Source: an uncultured beta proteobacterium (GTDB lineage: Bacteria; Pseudomonadota; Gammaproteobacteria; Burkholderiales; Rhodocyclaceae). From it: a stretch of DNA of 64,000 nt. A program made the position numbers and the translations under genes. The notes beneath the pieces are model-generated. The model made no database searches, was not told where the DNA came from, and saw only the letters and a list, made by a program, of their open reading frames with translations. Shown in pieces: positions 26,623-38,800 of this stretch (the stretch's first letter is position 1; each line of letters opens with the position of its first letter). The stretch lies in NCBI GenBank assembly GCA_903908065.1, contig CAIVQO010000008.1, positions 1-64,000 of the forward strand. Direction: 5' to 3'.

Positions 26623-26701
26623 TGACAGTGGTTCGCCGTCTGGCGACGGCTCCGTGGTTTTGGTTGCGCCCACCTTGAGGCGGCTCGGCGGCGGGCGCGG
26701 A

Positions 26702-27526
26702 TCACGGGCTGCTCCAATCGACGACACCCATCTGCCAGGTCGCCAACACCACGATGCCGAAGGCGATGCGGTACCAGGCGAAGATCGTGAAGTCGTGGGT
26801 CGAGACGAAGCGCAGCAACCAGCGCACGCAAAGGAAGGCGGAGACGAAGGAGGCGACGCAACCAACGGCCCACAGGCCGAGGTCGTCCGCTACGAGCAGA
26901 TGGCGTTCCTTCCAGGCCTGGTAGGCGCTGGCGGCCATCAGTGTCGGCACGGCGAGGAAGAAGGAAAACTCGGTTGCCGCCTTGCGCGAAAGGCCGAACA
27001 GCAGGCCGCCAATGATGGTCGCGCCGGAACGCGAGGTGCCGGGAATCAGTGCGCAGGCCTGGGCCAGGCCGAGCTTGAGGGCATCGACCGGCGTCAGCTG
27101 GTCGACGTCCTCAATGCGCACCACGTGGTCGCGCTTCTCTGCCCAGAGGATGATGAAGGCGCCGACGATGAAGGCGCTGGCCACCGCTACCGGGTTGAAC
27201 AACGTGGCCTTGATTGTCTTGCCGAAGATCAGTCCCAGTACCGCCAGCGGCAGGAAGGCGACGCCGATGTTGAGCACGAAGCGCCGCGCCACGGGGTCGC
27301 TGCCCAGGCCGCCCAGCACGCGGCCGAAGCGCAGCCGGTATTCCCAGCAGATCGCCAGCATGGCGGCGGCCTGGATCACGATCAGGAACAGCTTGCCACG
27401 TTCGTCGTTGAACTTGAGCAGGTCGCCGGCGAGGATCAGGTGGCCGGTGGAGGACACTGGCAGGAATTCGGTAAAGCCTTCGACCAGGCCCAGGATCAGG
27501 GCCTGGAGCAGCGGGTGAAAATCCAT
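26702..27526 (-). CDS. uppP: Undecaprenyl-diphosphatase (BacA type)
   Basis: 274 residues with about eight membrane helices. Both active-site segments are present: [19 protein letters not shown] and [18 protein letters not shown]. The enzyme recycles undecaprenyl pyrophosphate for peptidoglycan and polysaccharide synthesis and confers bacitracin tolerance. It lies 51 bases downstream of the cysteine-cluster gene on the same strand. Confidence 0.94.
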   Translation of the reverse strand: MDFHPLLQALILGLVEGFTEFLPVSSTGHLILAGDLLKFNDERGKLFLIVIQAAAMLAICWEYRLRFGRVLGGLGSDPVARRFVLNIGVAFLPLAVLGLIFGKTIKATLFNPVAVASAFIVGAFIILWAEKRDHVVRIEDVDQLTPVDALKLGLAQACALIPGTSRSGATIIGGLLFGLSRKAATEFSFFLAVPTLMAASAYQAWKERHLLVADDLGLWAVGCVASFVSAFLCVRWLLRFVSTHDFTIFAWYRIAFGIVVLATWQMGVVDWSSP

Positions 27527-27577
27527 GTCAGGGGAATGTGCTGGGGGTGGGAAATGCGGCGGAAACGGGCGCGGAGT

Positions 27578-27817
27578 CTAGCATGCAGCCGTATCAGCCT
27601 CCAGTCGCGCCAGCCAGGCCAGCGCCTGTTCGCGGCTCTCGCCGCACATCTCGGCGGAGGGCTGCAGGCCGTTGCAGCATGAAGGTCGGCGGTCGCTGCC
27701 GAACAGGCTGCAACGGTAGTCGGCGGATAGGTGCACGCAGCTCGCGCCGGCCGGTTTGTCCAGCGTGCTGATCGAGGGCGCGATGCAGCAGGCGCCGCAG
27801 CCGGGCCGGCAGTCCAT
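27578..27817 (-). CDS. YkgJ-family cysteine-cluster protein
   Basis: 79 residues starting MDCRPGCGACCIAPSIS. The spacing CxxxCGxCC, then further Cys in SCVHL, YRCSLF and SCCNGLQ, is that of the YkgJ/UPF0153 putative metal-binding family. Function is unknown. It sits between thiC and uppP on the same strand. Confidence 0.82.
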   Translation of the reverse strand: MDCRPGCGACCIAPSISTLDKPAGASCVHLSADYRCSLFGSDRRPSCCNGLQPSAEMCGESREQALAWLARLEADTAAC

Positions 27818-27839
27818 TGTCAGGAAAGTGCCGCGTTAA

Positions 27840-27863
27840 TCGCCGTATCGCCAGCGCCGACTT

Positions 27864-27865
<2 letters not shown>
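27840..27865 (-). repeat. Dispersed 26-bp word, copy 6
   Basis: On the minus strand: AAAAGTCGGCGCTG, GCGAT, ACGGCGA. It overlaps the thiC stop codon by two bases and otherwise lies in the non-coding gap before the YkgJ-like gene. Confidence 0.75.
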
Positions 27866-30254
<2,389 letters not shown>

Positions 30255-30258
<4 letters not shown>

Positions 30259-30503
30259 AGGCCTTCGTCGTCGCGCAGCGTGTCGACTTGCTCGTTGGTC
30301 ACCACTTTGCCGCGCGCCGGAAACGGACGGAAGCCGTAGGTAGCTTCGGGTTCCTTGACGCCGGAAACGGAGGGCGCGGGCGCCTGCGTCAGCGCCTGCC
30401 GCGCCAGGCGCGAGATCACCTGTCCGGCACTGCCGCCGCTACGTCGGGCAAGCTCCTTCGCGGCGAGCAGCACGTCGTCTTCGATGTCGAGGGTGGTGCG
30501 CAT
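30255..30503 (-). CDS. vapB: VapB-type antitoxin
   Basis: 82 residues. The N-terminus MRTTLDIEDDVLLAAKELAR followed by SAGQVISRLARQAL is a ribbon-helix-helix/CopG-like DNA-binding unit. The C-terminal half (TYGFRPFPARGKVVTNEQVD) would wrap the PIN toxin. It precedes and overlaps vapC, the normal antitoxin-toxin order, and probably represses its own promoter. Confidence 0.82.
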
Positions 30504-30512
30504 TGAAATAAA

Positions 30513-30546
30513 TTGATGATGTGATGCGTTGATGATAGTACATCAA
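30513..30546 (-). promoter_or_regulatory. Probable vapBC operator/promoter
   Basis: TTGATG, six bases, CATCAA (30529-30546) is a perfect inverted repeat. TTGATGAT occurs twice as a direct repeat (30513-30520 and 30529-30536). The minus-strand hexamer TACTAT (30535-30540) inside it could be a -10 box. Placement just upstream of vapB fits autorepression by the ribbon-helix-helix antitoxin. Confidence 0.55.
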
Positions 30547-30655
30547 TCTGGCTGGCGCAACGGTTTGCTGCGGGAAATCGTGGTTTGTCCCATATTTGCC
30601 GCAATATTTGCTGTCGTATTGCTTCATTTTCACGCGACCGCGTCATTCGGGGAAA

Positions 30656-31357
30656 ATGGCTTCCTTGGCATGGAAGGGGTTTGTCTTGGTCTTGGAAACT
30701 GGAAAACTTGGAATACCCCCGGGGGCAATAACGCCCGTGCCTCACACGCTTTGGGGATCGGCAAGACGAAAACTTGATGAAGCTGCCGAAGCGCTTCGTG
30801 CAATGGAAGCGGCAAGAGACCGAAACGAATGTGAGGATGGATGGACTAGATTCGTCGATTCGCTCGAGGAGTTCTGGCATCGGTTCTACCAAGAGGGGAA
30901 AGAGAAATTTGATGAGTTTCCTGGCTGGGTCAAGGACAGGAATACCCTGATAGAGGCCGACCCACTCTTAAACTACCTAAGAAACGCGCGCCACCAGAAT
31001 CAGCATGGTCGGTTGTCTCTCACTTGGAACTCTCCACGATTGCGTATTGGTTCGCCAGGATTCAATGGCCATATCGGCGACGTTCGAATCTTCCAAGACG
31101 GGACTTATAGCGTCGATGCTGACCGAACGCCCGGATCACTACATGCACCAGTGCTATCAATAGAACCTGGAGATCCTTCTATTCCTCCAGTTACCAATCG
31201 AGGGAAACTGTTTTCTCCACCAACTGAACACTTGGGAGAGCTAATCGGTTCGACACATCCATTGGCAATCGGGAATCGGGGATGGAATTGGTACAACAAC
31301 GCCTTTTGTGATGCGATCGAAGAATTTGGGGACGCCAACTCTTTGAGCGGCAATTGA
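30656..31357 (+). CDS. Orphan protein of unknown function, possibly HEPN-like
   Basis: About 233 residues, not recognised. I use ATG 30656 (MASLAWKGFVLVLETGK), preceded by GGGGA; the frame extends to 30596. The gene is visibly less G+C-rich than its neighbours and uses codons such as AGA, ATA and TTA, so it looks transferred. An N-terminal helical half contains FVDSLEEFWHRFYQEGKEKF and LLNYLRNARHQNQHGR. R-x4-H within RNARHQNQH fits the HEPN ribonuclease motif, but that is only a suggestion. The C-terminal half looks beta-rich. It is divergent from vapBC and ends before an unrelated esterase gene. Confidence 0.55.
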   Translation: MASLAWKGFVLVLETGKLGIPPGAITPVPHTLWGSARRKLDEAAEALRAMEAARDRNECEDGWTRFVDSLEEFWHRFYQEGKEKFDEFPGWVKDRNTLIEADPLLNYLRNARHQNQHGRLSLTWNSPRLRIGSPGFNGHIGDVRIFQDGTYSVDADRTPGSLHAPVLSIEPGDPSIPPVTNRGKLFSPPTEHLGELIGSTHPLAIGNRGWNWYNNAFCDAIEEFGDANSLSGN

Positions 31358-31540
31358 AAACGATATCGAAAGGGAAAACCGGTCCCCATTCGCACCTCAT
31401 ACGCTCACACCAGCAGCCAAAAGGTCAAAGGCTTGTGGCGTTCGCTAAGCCACGACATGCGATCCAGATCACGCGAACGTCAAGTATCCGTCCAGCATGG
31501 TGGACCGGAGGTGCGACGCGCCGGGCATTTCGCGCCGACG

Positions 31541-32176
31541 CTAGCCGGCGAAGCCGATCTTCTTCAAATCTGCGTGGATCAGTTCGCCAAGCTTGGCGTG
31601 GCCGGCGGCGTTGGGATGGATCTGGTCGCCCTTGAGGTTGGTGTCGGAAAGCACCTTGGGGATGGCTTCGTCGATCAGGGGCACTTTCTTGTCCTTGGCG
31701 ATCTCGGCGTAGAACTCGGGTGGCGAAAGGCTGTTGAACACGGCGCCGGCGAGGCTGGGCTTCGGCGTCGCCAGCAGTACGACCTTGGCGCCCTTGCTGC
31801 GCGCCATGTCGAGCATGCGTTCCAGGTTGGCGACGGTCTGGCCGGCCGGCAGCTTGCGCAGCATGTCGTTGCCGCCCAAAGTGATCAGAACCAGTTGCGG
31901 CTGGTGCTCATCAAGCAGGGCGGGCAGGCGGGCCAGGGCGTCGGCGCTGGTGTTGCCGCTGACGCCGCCGTTGATCACCTGCCAGCCGGTCTTTTGTGCG
32001 AGCAGCGTCGGCCAGTCTTCGCCGGGCCTGACGCCGTGGGGCGCGGTGAGGCTGTCGCCCAGCGCCAGCACCTTGGCGCCTGCAGGCAGCGGCGGTTCCT
32101 TGGGCTTGCCACCGCAGGCGGCGAGCGCCAGCAGCAGCGTGATGACGGCGAGGCGCAGCAGCGCGGCAGCCTTCAC
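31541..32176 (-). CDS. SGNH-family lysophospholipase/arylesterase (TesA-like) lipoprotein
   Basis: 211 residues. A GTG start overlaps the guaC stop (GTGA). The N-terminus [15 protein letters not shown] has a lipobox with Cys lipidation. Block I Ser is in [14 protein letters not shown], then [19 protein letters not shown], and the catalytic Asp-x-x-His near the end ([14 protein letters not shown]). TesA-type enzymes hydrolyse thioesters, lysophospholipids or arylesters in the periplasm. Translation is coupled to guaC, with no obvious metabolic reason. Confidence 0.88.
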   Translation of the reverse strand: MKAAALLRLAVITLLLALAACGGKPKEPPLPAGAKVLALGDSLTAPHGVRPGEDWPTLLAQKTGWQVINGGVSGNTSADALARLPALLDEHQPQLVLITLGGNDMLRKLPAGQTVANLERMLDMARSKGAKVVLLATPKPSLAGAVFNSLSPPEFYAEIAKDKKVPLIDEAIPKVLSDTNLKGDQIHPNAAGHAKLGELIHADLKKIGFAG

Positions 32177-33213
32177 GATTGGCCGAAAACGTTGTTGAGT
32201 TGCCGCGCGACGCGGACGAAGGTGGTGCGCTTGGAGAGTTCGCGCAAACGGTGGGCACCGACATAGGTGCAGGCCGAGCGCACGCCGCCGAGGATTTCCT
32301 GGACCGTGGCGTCGACCGGGCCGCGGCAGTCGAGCAGCACTTCCTTGCCTTCGCTGGCGCGGTAGTGGGCGACGCCACCGGCATGCCTGTCCATCGCCGC
32401 GCGCGAACTCATGCCGTAGAAGCGCATCCTGCGCTGGCCGTCCTGCTCGACGATTTCGCCCATGCACTCGTCGTGGCCGGCAAGCATGCCGCCGAGCATG
32501 ACGAAATCGGCGCCGCCGCCGAAGGCCTTGGCCAGATCACCGGCCGAGGTGCAGCCGCCGTCGGCGCAGATCAGCCCGCCCAGGCCGTGGGCGGCGTCGG
32601 CGCATTCGATAATGGCGGAGAGCTGCGGGTAGCCAACGCCGGTCATCTTGCGCGTGGTGCATACCGAGCCGGGGCCGATGCCGACCTTGACGATGTCGGC
32701 GCCGTCGAGGATCAGTTCTTCGGCCATTTCGCCGGTGACCACATTGCCGGCCATGAGGGTGATGCCCGGATACGCGCTGCGCAGCTTGTGCAGGAAATCG
32801 ACGAAGGATTTGGTGTAGCCGTTGGCGACGTCGACGCAGACGCAGGAGATGGCATCGCCCGCGACCTCCTTGACGCGGCGGAACTTGTCGTAGTCCTCGC
32901 GCGTGATGCCCATCGAGTAGAACACGGTGGTGTCGTCGCCGAGGCTGCTGAAGAATGCCGCCAGCGCGGCTTCGTCGTAGTGCTTGTGCAGGGCGGTGGC
33001 CAGGCGGTGGCGGGACAACGCCCGCGCCATCTCGAAGGTGCCGACCGTGTCCATGTTGGCGGCGATGATGGGCACGCCGGTGTAACTGCGTCCCGAATGG
33101 CGGAAGACGAATTCGCGCGAGATATCGACCTCCGAGCGCGACGTCAGCGTCGAACGTTTGGGGCGGATCAGGACGTCCTGGAAATCCAGCTTGAAGTCTT
33201 CTTCGATGCGCAT
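32173..33213 (-). CDS. guaC: GMP reductase
   Basis: 346 residues, matching E. coli-type GuaC. It starts [20 protein letters not shown]; the catalytic Cys loop is [17 protein letters not shown] and the flap has [15 protein letters not shown]. It lacks the CBS domains of IMP dehydrogenase. It converts GMP to IMP with NADPH. The frame is open upstream, but the ATG at 33213 is where homology begins. Its stop overlaps the start of the esterase gene by four bases. Confidence 0.93.
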   Translation of the reverse strand: MRIEEDFKLDFQDVLIRPKRSTLTSRSEVDISREFVFRHSGRSYTGVPIIAANMDTVGTFEMARALSRHRLATALHKHYDEAALAAFFSSLGDDTTVFYSMGITREDYDKFRRVKEVAGDAISCVCVDVANGYTKSFVDFLHKLRSAYPGITLMAGNVVTGEMAEELILDGADIVKVGIGPGSVCTTRKMTGVGYPQLSAIIECADAAHGLGGLICADGGCTSAGDLAKAFGGGADFVMLGGMLAGHDECMGEIVEQDGQRRMRFYGMSSRAAMDRHAGGVAHYRASEGKEVLLDCRGPVDATVQEILGGVRSACTYVGAHRLRELSKRTTFVRVARQLNNVFGQS

Positions 33214-33251
33214 TGCGAGTACCGCGCCGGGGAAGGCCCGGCGGCGGGAGA

Positions 33252-33848
33252 TCAGAAAAGCTCTATTCTGCTCTCGTCCTTGCGGTCTGCCAGCAGTCCG
33301 CTGCGCTCGGCATCGAGAAAACCGTCGTCCAGTTCTAGCTTGCGGCAATACACCACGCCGTTGCCGGGCAACAGGACGATCTCCCTGCGTTGGTGCCCGC
33401 CCAGGCTTTCGGCCGTCACGGCGATGTGGCGCGTGGATAGCCAGGAGCGAACGAAACTGGTGCTCTGTTCGCCGTCGGAATAGGAAATGCCGGTCGCCTT
33501 GAGGTCCGAGCCGCCGAACAGCTTGGCCTTCACGCGCCGGGTGGCAAGGGTGCCGGCGTCGATGCCGGCATGGGCGAAGAGTTGGGTTACGGCGTCCTCG
33601 ATGGCGGCATCGGCCTGCATCATGGCGTCCTGGCGGTGGCCACGCGCCAGCGATGGCAGCATCACCTGGCGCAGGCTGCACCAGGCGCTTTCGGTATCGA
33701 CCAGGCAGACCGCCACCGATGCGCCGACCACGCAGTACAGGGCTTCCTTGCGCGAGACGCAGGTGCCGCCCAAGGGCACTTCGATGGCCTTGCTGACCGT
33801 GTCGTCCGGCTGCCTTTTATTCAACAGGGACAGAAAATTCTGATTCAT
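33252..33848 (-). CDS. CheD-like protein lacking the catalytic Cys and His
   Basis: 198 residues. The body matches CheD, the chemoreceptor glutamine deamidase: [18 protein letters not shown], then [40 protein letters not shown] and [20 protein letters not shown]. In active CheD the first block reads GSCVAVCL and the second NHFMLP. Here the Cys is Ser and the His is Gln. It may be an inactive binding homologue. It lies 38 bases upstream of guaC on the same strand, about 20 kb from the chemosensory genes. Confidence 0.68.
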   Translation of the reverse strand: MNQNFLSLLNKRQPDDTVSKAIEVPLGGTCVSRKEALYCVVGASVAVCLVDTESAWCSLRQVMLPSLARGHRQDAMMQADAAIEDAVTQLFAHAGIDAGTLATRRVKAKLFGGSDLKATGISYSDGEQSTSFVRSWLSTRHIAVTAESLGGHQRREIVLLPGNGVVYCRKLELDDGFLDAERSGLLADRKDESRIELF

Positions 33849-33952
33849 TGCGGCGCTTCACCGGGTTCTAGCGCGCGCCACTCTAGCGGGTCTTCCGCCT
33901 TCGCGCATTACGCATAAACCGCAAGTGGCTGGGCGAAACAGGAAGTCCTGGC

Positions 33953-33980
33953 TTGACAGGGCGGAGGGAATCCATATACT
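33953..33980 (+). promoter_or_regulatory. Promoter of the TetR-RND operon
   Basis: TTGACA (33953-33958) and TATACT (33975-33980) are separated by 16 bases. They lie about 30 bases upstream of the tetR start codon, in the only AT-rich stretch nearby. Confidence 0.75.
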
Positions 33981-33996
33981 GACTGACTGGTCAGTA
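33977..33996. promoter_or_regulatory. TetR-type operator
   Basis: TACTGAC, six bases, GTCAGTA is a perfect 7-bp inverted repeat. It overlaps the -10 box and ends 13 bases before the tetR start codon. Binding by the TetR protein here would block the promoter of its own operon. Confidence 0.75.
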
Positions 33997-34009
33997 ATTA
34001 ATAAAACCC

Positions 34010-34642
34010 ATGGAAGCCCTAGCCCACACCCGCCAGCGCCGCAAGGAGGCGCGCCCCGCCGAGCTTACCGCTGCCGCGCTGGAACTCTTTGTCGAGAAAG
34101 GCTTTGTTGGCACGCGCCTGGATGATGTGGCGGCTCGCGCCGGGGTCTCGAAGGGCACCCTCTACCTGTATTTCGACAGCAAGGAAGCCCTGTTCAAGGC
34201 GGTTATCCGCGAGGGCATCCTGCCCATCCTCGATGAGGGCGCGGGCATGGTGGACAACTTCACGGGCTCCAGCGCCGATCTGCTGCGCGGGCTGATCCTC
34301 GAATGGTGGAAGCGCATCGGCAGCACCTCGCTCGGCGGTGTGCCCAAACTGATGATCAGCGAGTCGGGGAATTTTCCGGAACTCGCCAATTACTACCACG
34401 ACACGGTGATCACGCGCGGCCGCGAACTGATGCGTCGCGTCCTGCTGCGCGGGATGGCCAGTGGCGAGTTTCGCGCCATCGAGGTTGAAACCGCGATCGA
34501 CGTGATCTTCGCGCCGGTAATCATGATGCTGATCTGGCGCTATTCGCTGGGCGCCTGCGGCTGCGGAAGCCACGATCCGGCGACTTACCTGAAAACGCAT
34601 CTGGACCTTGTGCTGAATGGCATCGCGGGGTCCGCGCCGTGA
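34010..34642 (+). CDS. TetR/AcrR-family transcriptional repressor
   Basis: 210 residues. The N-terminal helix-turn-helix is clear (ALELFVEKGFVGTRLDDVAA then GVSKGTLYLYFDSKEALFKA). The C-terminal ligand-binding half ends in a Cys/Gly segment (GACGCGSHD). It leads an operon with two adaptor/RND pairs and overlaps the next gene by four bases, so it is very probably their local repressor, released by a pump substrate. An operator-like inverted repeat overlaps the promoter just upstream. Confidence 0.92.
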   Translation: MEALAHTRQRRKEARPAELTAAALELFVEKGFVGTRLDDVAARAGVSKGTLYLYFDSKEALFKAVIREGILPILDEGAGMVDNFTGSSADLLRGLILEWWKRIGSTSLGGVPKLMISESGNFPELANYYHDTVITRGRELMRRVLLRGMASGEFRAIEVETAIDVIFAPVIMMLIWRYSLGACGCGSHDPATYLKTHLDLVLNGIAGSAP

Positions 34643-35727
34643 AGCGGGAACTCTCGGTACTGGCGCTGCTGGTCACGCTCGCCGCGTGCGGCGAGTCGTC
34701 ACGCGACGCCAAGATGCCACCGCCGGCCAAGCCGGCACTGAGCGTGAGCACGGTCCTGCCGCAAACCCTGGACTGGCCGCAGACCTTTACCGCCGGCGGC
34801 AATGTCGCGGCCTGGCAGGAAGCCGTCATCGGCCCCGAGCTGGCCAACCAGCGCATCGTCGAAGTGCGCGCCAGCGTCGGCGACACTGTCGCGCGCGGGC
34901 AGGTGCTGGCGCGCATCGCGGCTGAAACGGTTGAAAGCGAACTGGCAGAGACCCGCGCCGGCGTAGCCGAAGCCGAGGCGGCCCTGGCCGAGGCGCGGGC
35001 CAGTCTGGAGCGTGCCCGCCAATTGCGCGATAAGGGCTTCTACAGTGCCCAGCAGCTGACGCAGGCCCAGGCGGCAGCGGAATCTGCCGGCGCGCGCGTC
35101 GCGGCGGCCAAGGCGCGCCAGAACACCGCCGGCCTGCGCAAATCCAAGGCCGAGATCCTGGCGCCGGACGCCGGCATCGTCTCGGCGCGGAATGCGACGG
35201 TCGGTGCCACCGTGCAACCCGGACAGGAACTGTTTCGCCTGATTCGCGGCGGGCGCCTCGAATGGCGCGCCGAAGTCGGCGCTGCGGACCTGTCGCGACT
35301 CAAGGCCGGCACGCCAGCCCTGCTTACGACACCCGCCGGCGGGCACATCGAGGGCAAGGTGCGCGTTGTCGCGCCGACGGTGGATACGCGCACGCATACT
35401 GCGCTGGTGTATGTGGATCTGCCGGCGGATGCCGCGAAGCGGATCAGCGCCGGCATGTTCGCGCGCGGCGAGTTTCGCCTTGGGCCGAAGCCGGCGCTGA
35501 CCGTGCCGCAGTCGGCGCTGCTGCTGCGCGAAGGCTTCGCCTACGTATTCCGAGTCGAGGGCGGCAAGGTGCAGCAAATCAAGGTGGCACCCGGGCGCCG
35601 CGTCGATGACAGGGTCGAAATTTCCGGGCTTGACCCGGCCAGCCGGGTGGTTGCCAGTGGCGTCGGCTTCCTCGCCGATGGTGACACCGTGCGCGTCGTC
35701 GACGGCGAGGCGAAGCCCGGAAAATGA
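34639..35727 (+). CDS. RND efflux periplasmic adaptor (MFP) lipoprotein
   Basis: 362 residues, GTG start overlapping the tetR stop. VLALLVTLAAC is a lipoprotein signal with Cys near residue 17. It then has a lipoyl half (VRASVGDTVARGQVLARI), an alpha hairpin (AEAEAALAEARASLERARQL), a second lipoyl half (ILAPDAGIVSARNATVGATV) and beta-barrel/membrane-proximal domains. It links the RND pump just downstream to an outer-membrane channel. Its stop overlaps an upstream ATG of the RND frame. Confidence 0.9.
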   Translation: MKRELSVLALLVTLAACGESSRDAKMPPPAKPALSVSTVLPQTLDWPQTFTAGGNVAAWQEAVIGPELANQRIVEVRASVGDTVARGQVLARIAAETVESELAETRAGVAEAEAALAEARASLERARQLRDKGFYSAQQLTQAQAAAESAGARVAAAKARQNTAGLRKSKAEILAPDAGIVSARNATVGATVQPGQELFRLIRGGRLEWRAEVGAADLSRLKAGTPALLTTPAGGHIEGKVRVVAPTVDTRTHTALVYVDLPADAAKRISAGMFARGEFRLGPKPALTVPQSALLLREGFAYVFRVEGGKVQQIKVAPGRRVDDRVEISGLDPASRVVASGVGFLADGDTVRVVDGEAKPGK

Positions 35728-35735
35728 TTACCCCC

Positions 35736-35807
35736 TACGCGCGCAAACCCAGCCCGCTGCCCCCCTGGGGGGGGGCGCCTTCCGCCTTGGGGCGGCCGGG
35801 TGGCGGA
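35736..35807. repeat. GC-rich repeat element between adaptor and RND genes
   Basis: Nested palindromes: CCCCCC-T-GGGGGG (35760-35772) and TCCGCC with GGCGGA (35781-35807) around an inner CCGCC/GGCGG hairpin. It has the look of a dispersed intergenic element rather than coding sequence, although the frame happens to stay open through it. Confidence 0.65.
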
Positions 35808-38800
35808 ATGAACGTTTCCGCCTGGTCGATCCGCAACCCCATCCCGGCGGTGCTGCTGTTCCTGCTGCTGACGCTGGCGGGCCTGCTGGCGTTCAAGTAC
35901 ATGCGCATCCAGCAGTTCATGGACATCGACCTGCCCACCGTAACGGTGACGGCCACGCTCCCCGGCGCCGCGCCGGCGCAGATGGAAACCGAGGTGGCAC
36001 GCAAGATCGAAAACGCCGTGGCCACCCTGCAGGGCATCAAGCACATCTACACCAAGGTGCAGGACGGCACGGCGCTGGTGACGGTGGAGTTCCGCATCGA
36101 GAAGCCCTCGCAGGAAGCGCTCGACGACGTGCGCGATGCCGTGTCGCGCATTCGCGCCGACCTGCCGGGGGACCTGAAGGACCCGGTGATCACCAAGATG
36201 AACGTCGCCGGCGCGCCGATCCTGACTTACACCGTGGCTTCGACGCGGATGGACGAGGAAGCCTTGTCCTGGTTCGTCGACAACAGCATCGCCAAGGCCA
36301 TGCTCAGCGTGCGTGGCGTCGGCGCCGTGGCGCGTGTCGGCGGCGTCACGCGCGAAGTTCGCGTCGAGCTCGATCCGGATCGCTTGCTGGCACTGCGCGC
36401 CACCGCAGGCGAGGTATCGCGCCAGCTGCGCCAGGTGCAGCAGGAGGCTTCGGGTGGCCGCGCCGATGTCGGCGGTGCCGAGCAGTCGGTGCGCACCATT
36501 GCCACCGTGCAGACCGCCGCCGAGGTGGCGCAGATAGAGATTGCCCTCGCCGACGGCCGCCGCGTCCGCCTCGGCGAACTGGCAACGGTGAGCGATACGG
36601 TGGCCGAGCAGCGTTCGGCGGCATTACTCAACGGCAAGCCCGTGGTCGGTTTCGAGATCACGCGCAGCAAGGGCGCCAGCGAGGTCGATGTGGCGGCAGG
36701 CACCCGCGCCGCGCTGGAAAAGCTGAAGCACGAGCACCCCGACATCGTGGTCACCGAAGCCTTCAATTTCGTTGATCCGGTGGTGGAGAACTACGAAGGT
36801 TCGATGGCGCTGCTGCTGGAAGGTGCGGTGCTGGCCGTGCTGGTGGTCTGGCTGTTCCTGCGCGACGGGCGTGCCACCTTTGTTTCGGCCACGGCGCTGC
36901 CGCTTTCGGCGATTCCCACCTTTGCCGTGATGTACCTGATGGGCTTCACGCTCAACGTCGTGACCCTGCTTTCGATGTCGCTGGTGGTCGGCATCCTGGT
37001 CGATGATGCGATCGTCGAGATCGAAAACATCATGCGCCACCTGCGCGAGGGCAAATCGCCCTACCAGGCGGCGATGGAGGCGGCCGACGAAATCGGCCTC
37101 GCCGTGATCGCCACTACATTCACCCTGATTGCGGTCTTCCTGCCGACCGCCTTCATGGGCGGCGTGGCGGGCAAGTTCTTCGTCCAGTTCGGCTGGACCG
37201 CGGCGATCGCGGTGTTCTTCTCGCTGGTGGTGGCGCGCATGCTGACGCCGATGATGGCGGCCTATCTGCTGCGCCCGCCGCGGCGTGAACACCATGAACC
37301 GGGCTGGATGCGGATTTATACGGGCTGGGTCAGCTGGTGCCTCAGGCATCGCATAGCTACCCTGCTGGCGGCGGCTGTCTTCTTCGTCGGCTCATTCGCC
37401 CTGGTGCCGCTGTTGCCCACCGGCTTCCTGCCGCCTGACGACTTGTCGCAGACCCAGGTCTATCTCTCGCTGCCACCCGGCAGCAGTTTCCGCGATACCT
37501 ACGCGGCGGCGGAACAGGCGCGAAGCATCGTCGCCCGCAACCCGCACGTGAAGATGGTGTACACCGCCATCGGCGGCGGCGCCGCGGGCAGCGATCCCTT
37601 CATGCCGCGCGGTGCGGCCGAGGTCCGCAAGGCGACGCTGACCATCAACCTGACGCCGCGCAAGGAGCGCGGCGGCGTCACCAAACAGGCGGTGGAGCAG
37701 CAGCTGCGCGATGCCTTGCTGGCCCTGCCTGGGGTCCAGTACAAGGTCGGCCTCGGCGGCTCGAACGAAAAGTACATCCTGGTGCTGGCCAGCGAAAACG
37801 GCCCGCTGCTGGCCGAGCATGCGCCCAAGGTCGAGCGGGACCTGCGCCGCATCCCCGGCATCGGGGCCGTCACCAGCACGGCCAGCCTGACGCGGCCGGA
37901 GCTGGTGGTCAAACCCGATTTCGGCCGCATGGCCGACCTGGGCGTCAGTTCGGCGGCGATTGCCGACGTGCTGCGCATCGCCACTGCCGGCGATTACGAC
38001 CAGAGCATGCCCAAGCTCAACCTCGCACAGCGCCAGGTGCCTATCGTGGTCAAGCTGCCGGTCGCGGCGCGCCAGGACCTCGGCCTGCTTTCGCGCCTGA
38101 CGGTGCCGGGCAAGAACGGCCCGGTGATGATTGCCACGGTGGCCGACCTGTCGATCACCGGCGGGCCAGCCGAGATCGACCGCTACGACCGCCTGCGCAA
38201 TGTCAATTTCGAAATCGAACTCAACGGCCAGCCGCTGGGTGAAGTAGAGAAACAGGCGTTGGCGCTGCCCTCGCTGAAGAGCCTGCCGCCCGGCATCCTG
38301 CAGACCACGGTGGGCGATGCCGAGGCGATGGCCGAACTGTTCGAGAGCTTTGCCCTGGCCATGCTCACCGGCGTACTCTGCATCTACGTGGTGCTGGTGC
38401 TGCTGTTCCGCGACTTCGTGCAGCCGGTGACGATCCTTGCCGCGCTGGTGCTCTCGGTGCCCGGTGCCTTCCTCGCCCTGTTCGTGACGCAGACCGCGCT
38501 GTCGATGCCCTCGATGATCGGCCTGATCATGCTGATGGGCATCGCCACCAAAAACTCCATCCTGCTGATCGACTACGTGGTCCTGGCGCGGTGCGAGCAT
38601 GGCCTCGACCGTTGGCACGCCCTGCTCGACGCCTGCCGCAAGCGTGCCCGGCCGATCGTGATGACCACGGTGGCGATGGGCGCCGGCATGATGCCGATCG
38701 CCATTGGCCTGGGTACCGACCCGAGCTTTCGCGCGCCGATGGCCATCGTCGTGATCGGCGGCCTGATCACCTCGACCTTTCTCAGCCTGCTGGTGATCCC

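Noticed and set aside
31945..31970. A further copy of the 26-bp word in the esterase gene
   Set aside because: GTCGGCGCTGGTG matches, but the right half is GCCGCTG; too weak to count.
35275..35299. A further copy of the 26-bp word in the first adaptor gene
   Set aside because: The left half matches (GAAGTCGGCGCTG), but the right half does not (CTGTCG), so it may be chance and was not counted.
35724..35807. N-terminal extension of the first RND permease from ATG 35724
   Set aside because: The 28 codons are the GC palindromic repeat; homologues begin at MNVSAWSIRNP, encoded from 35808.
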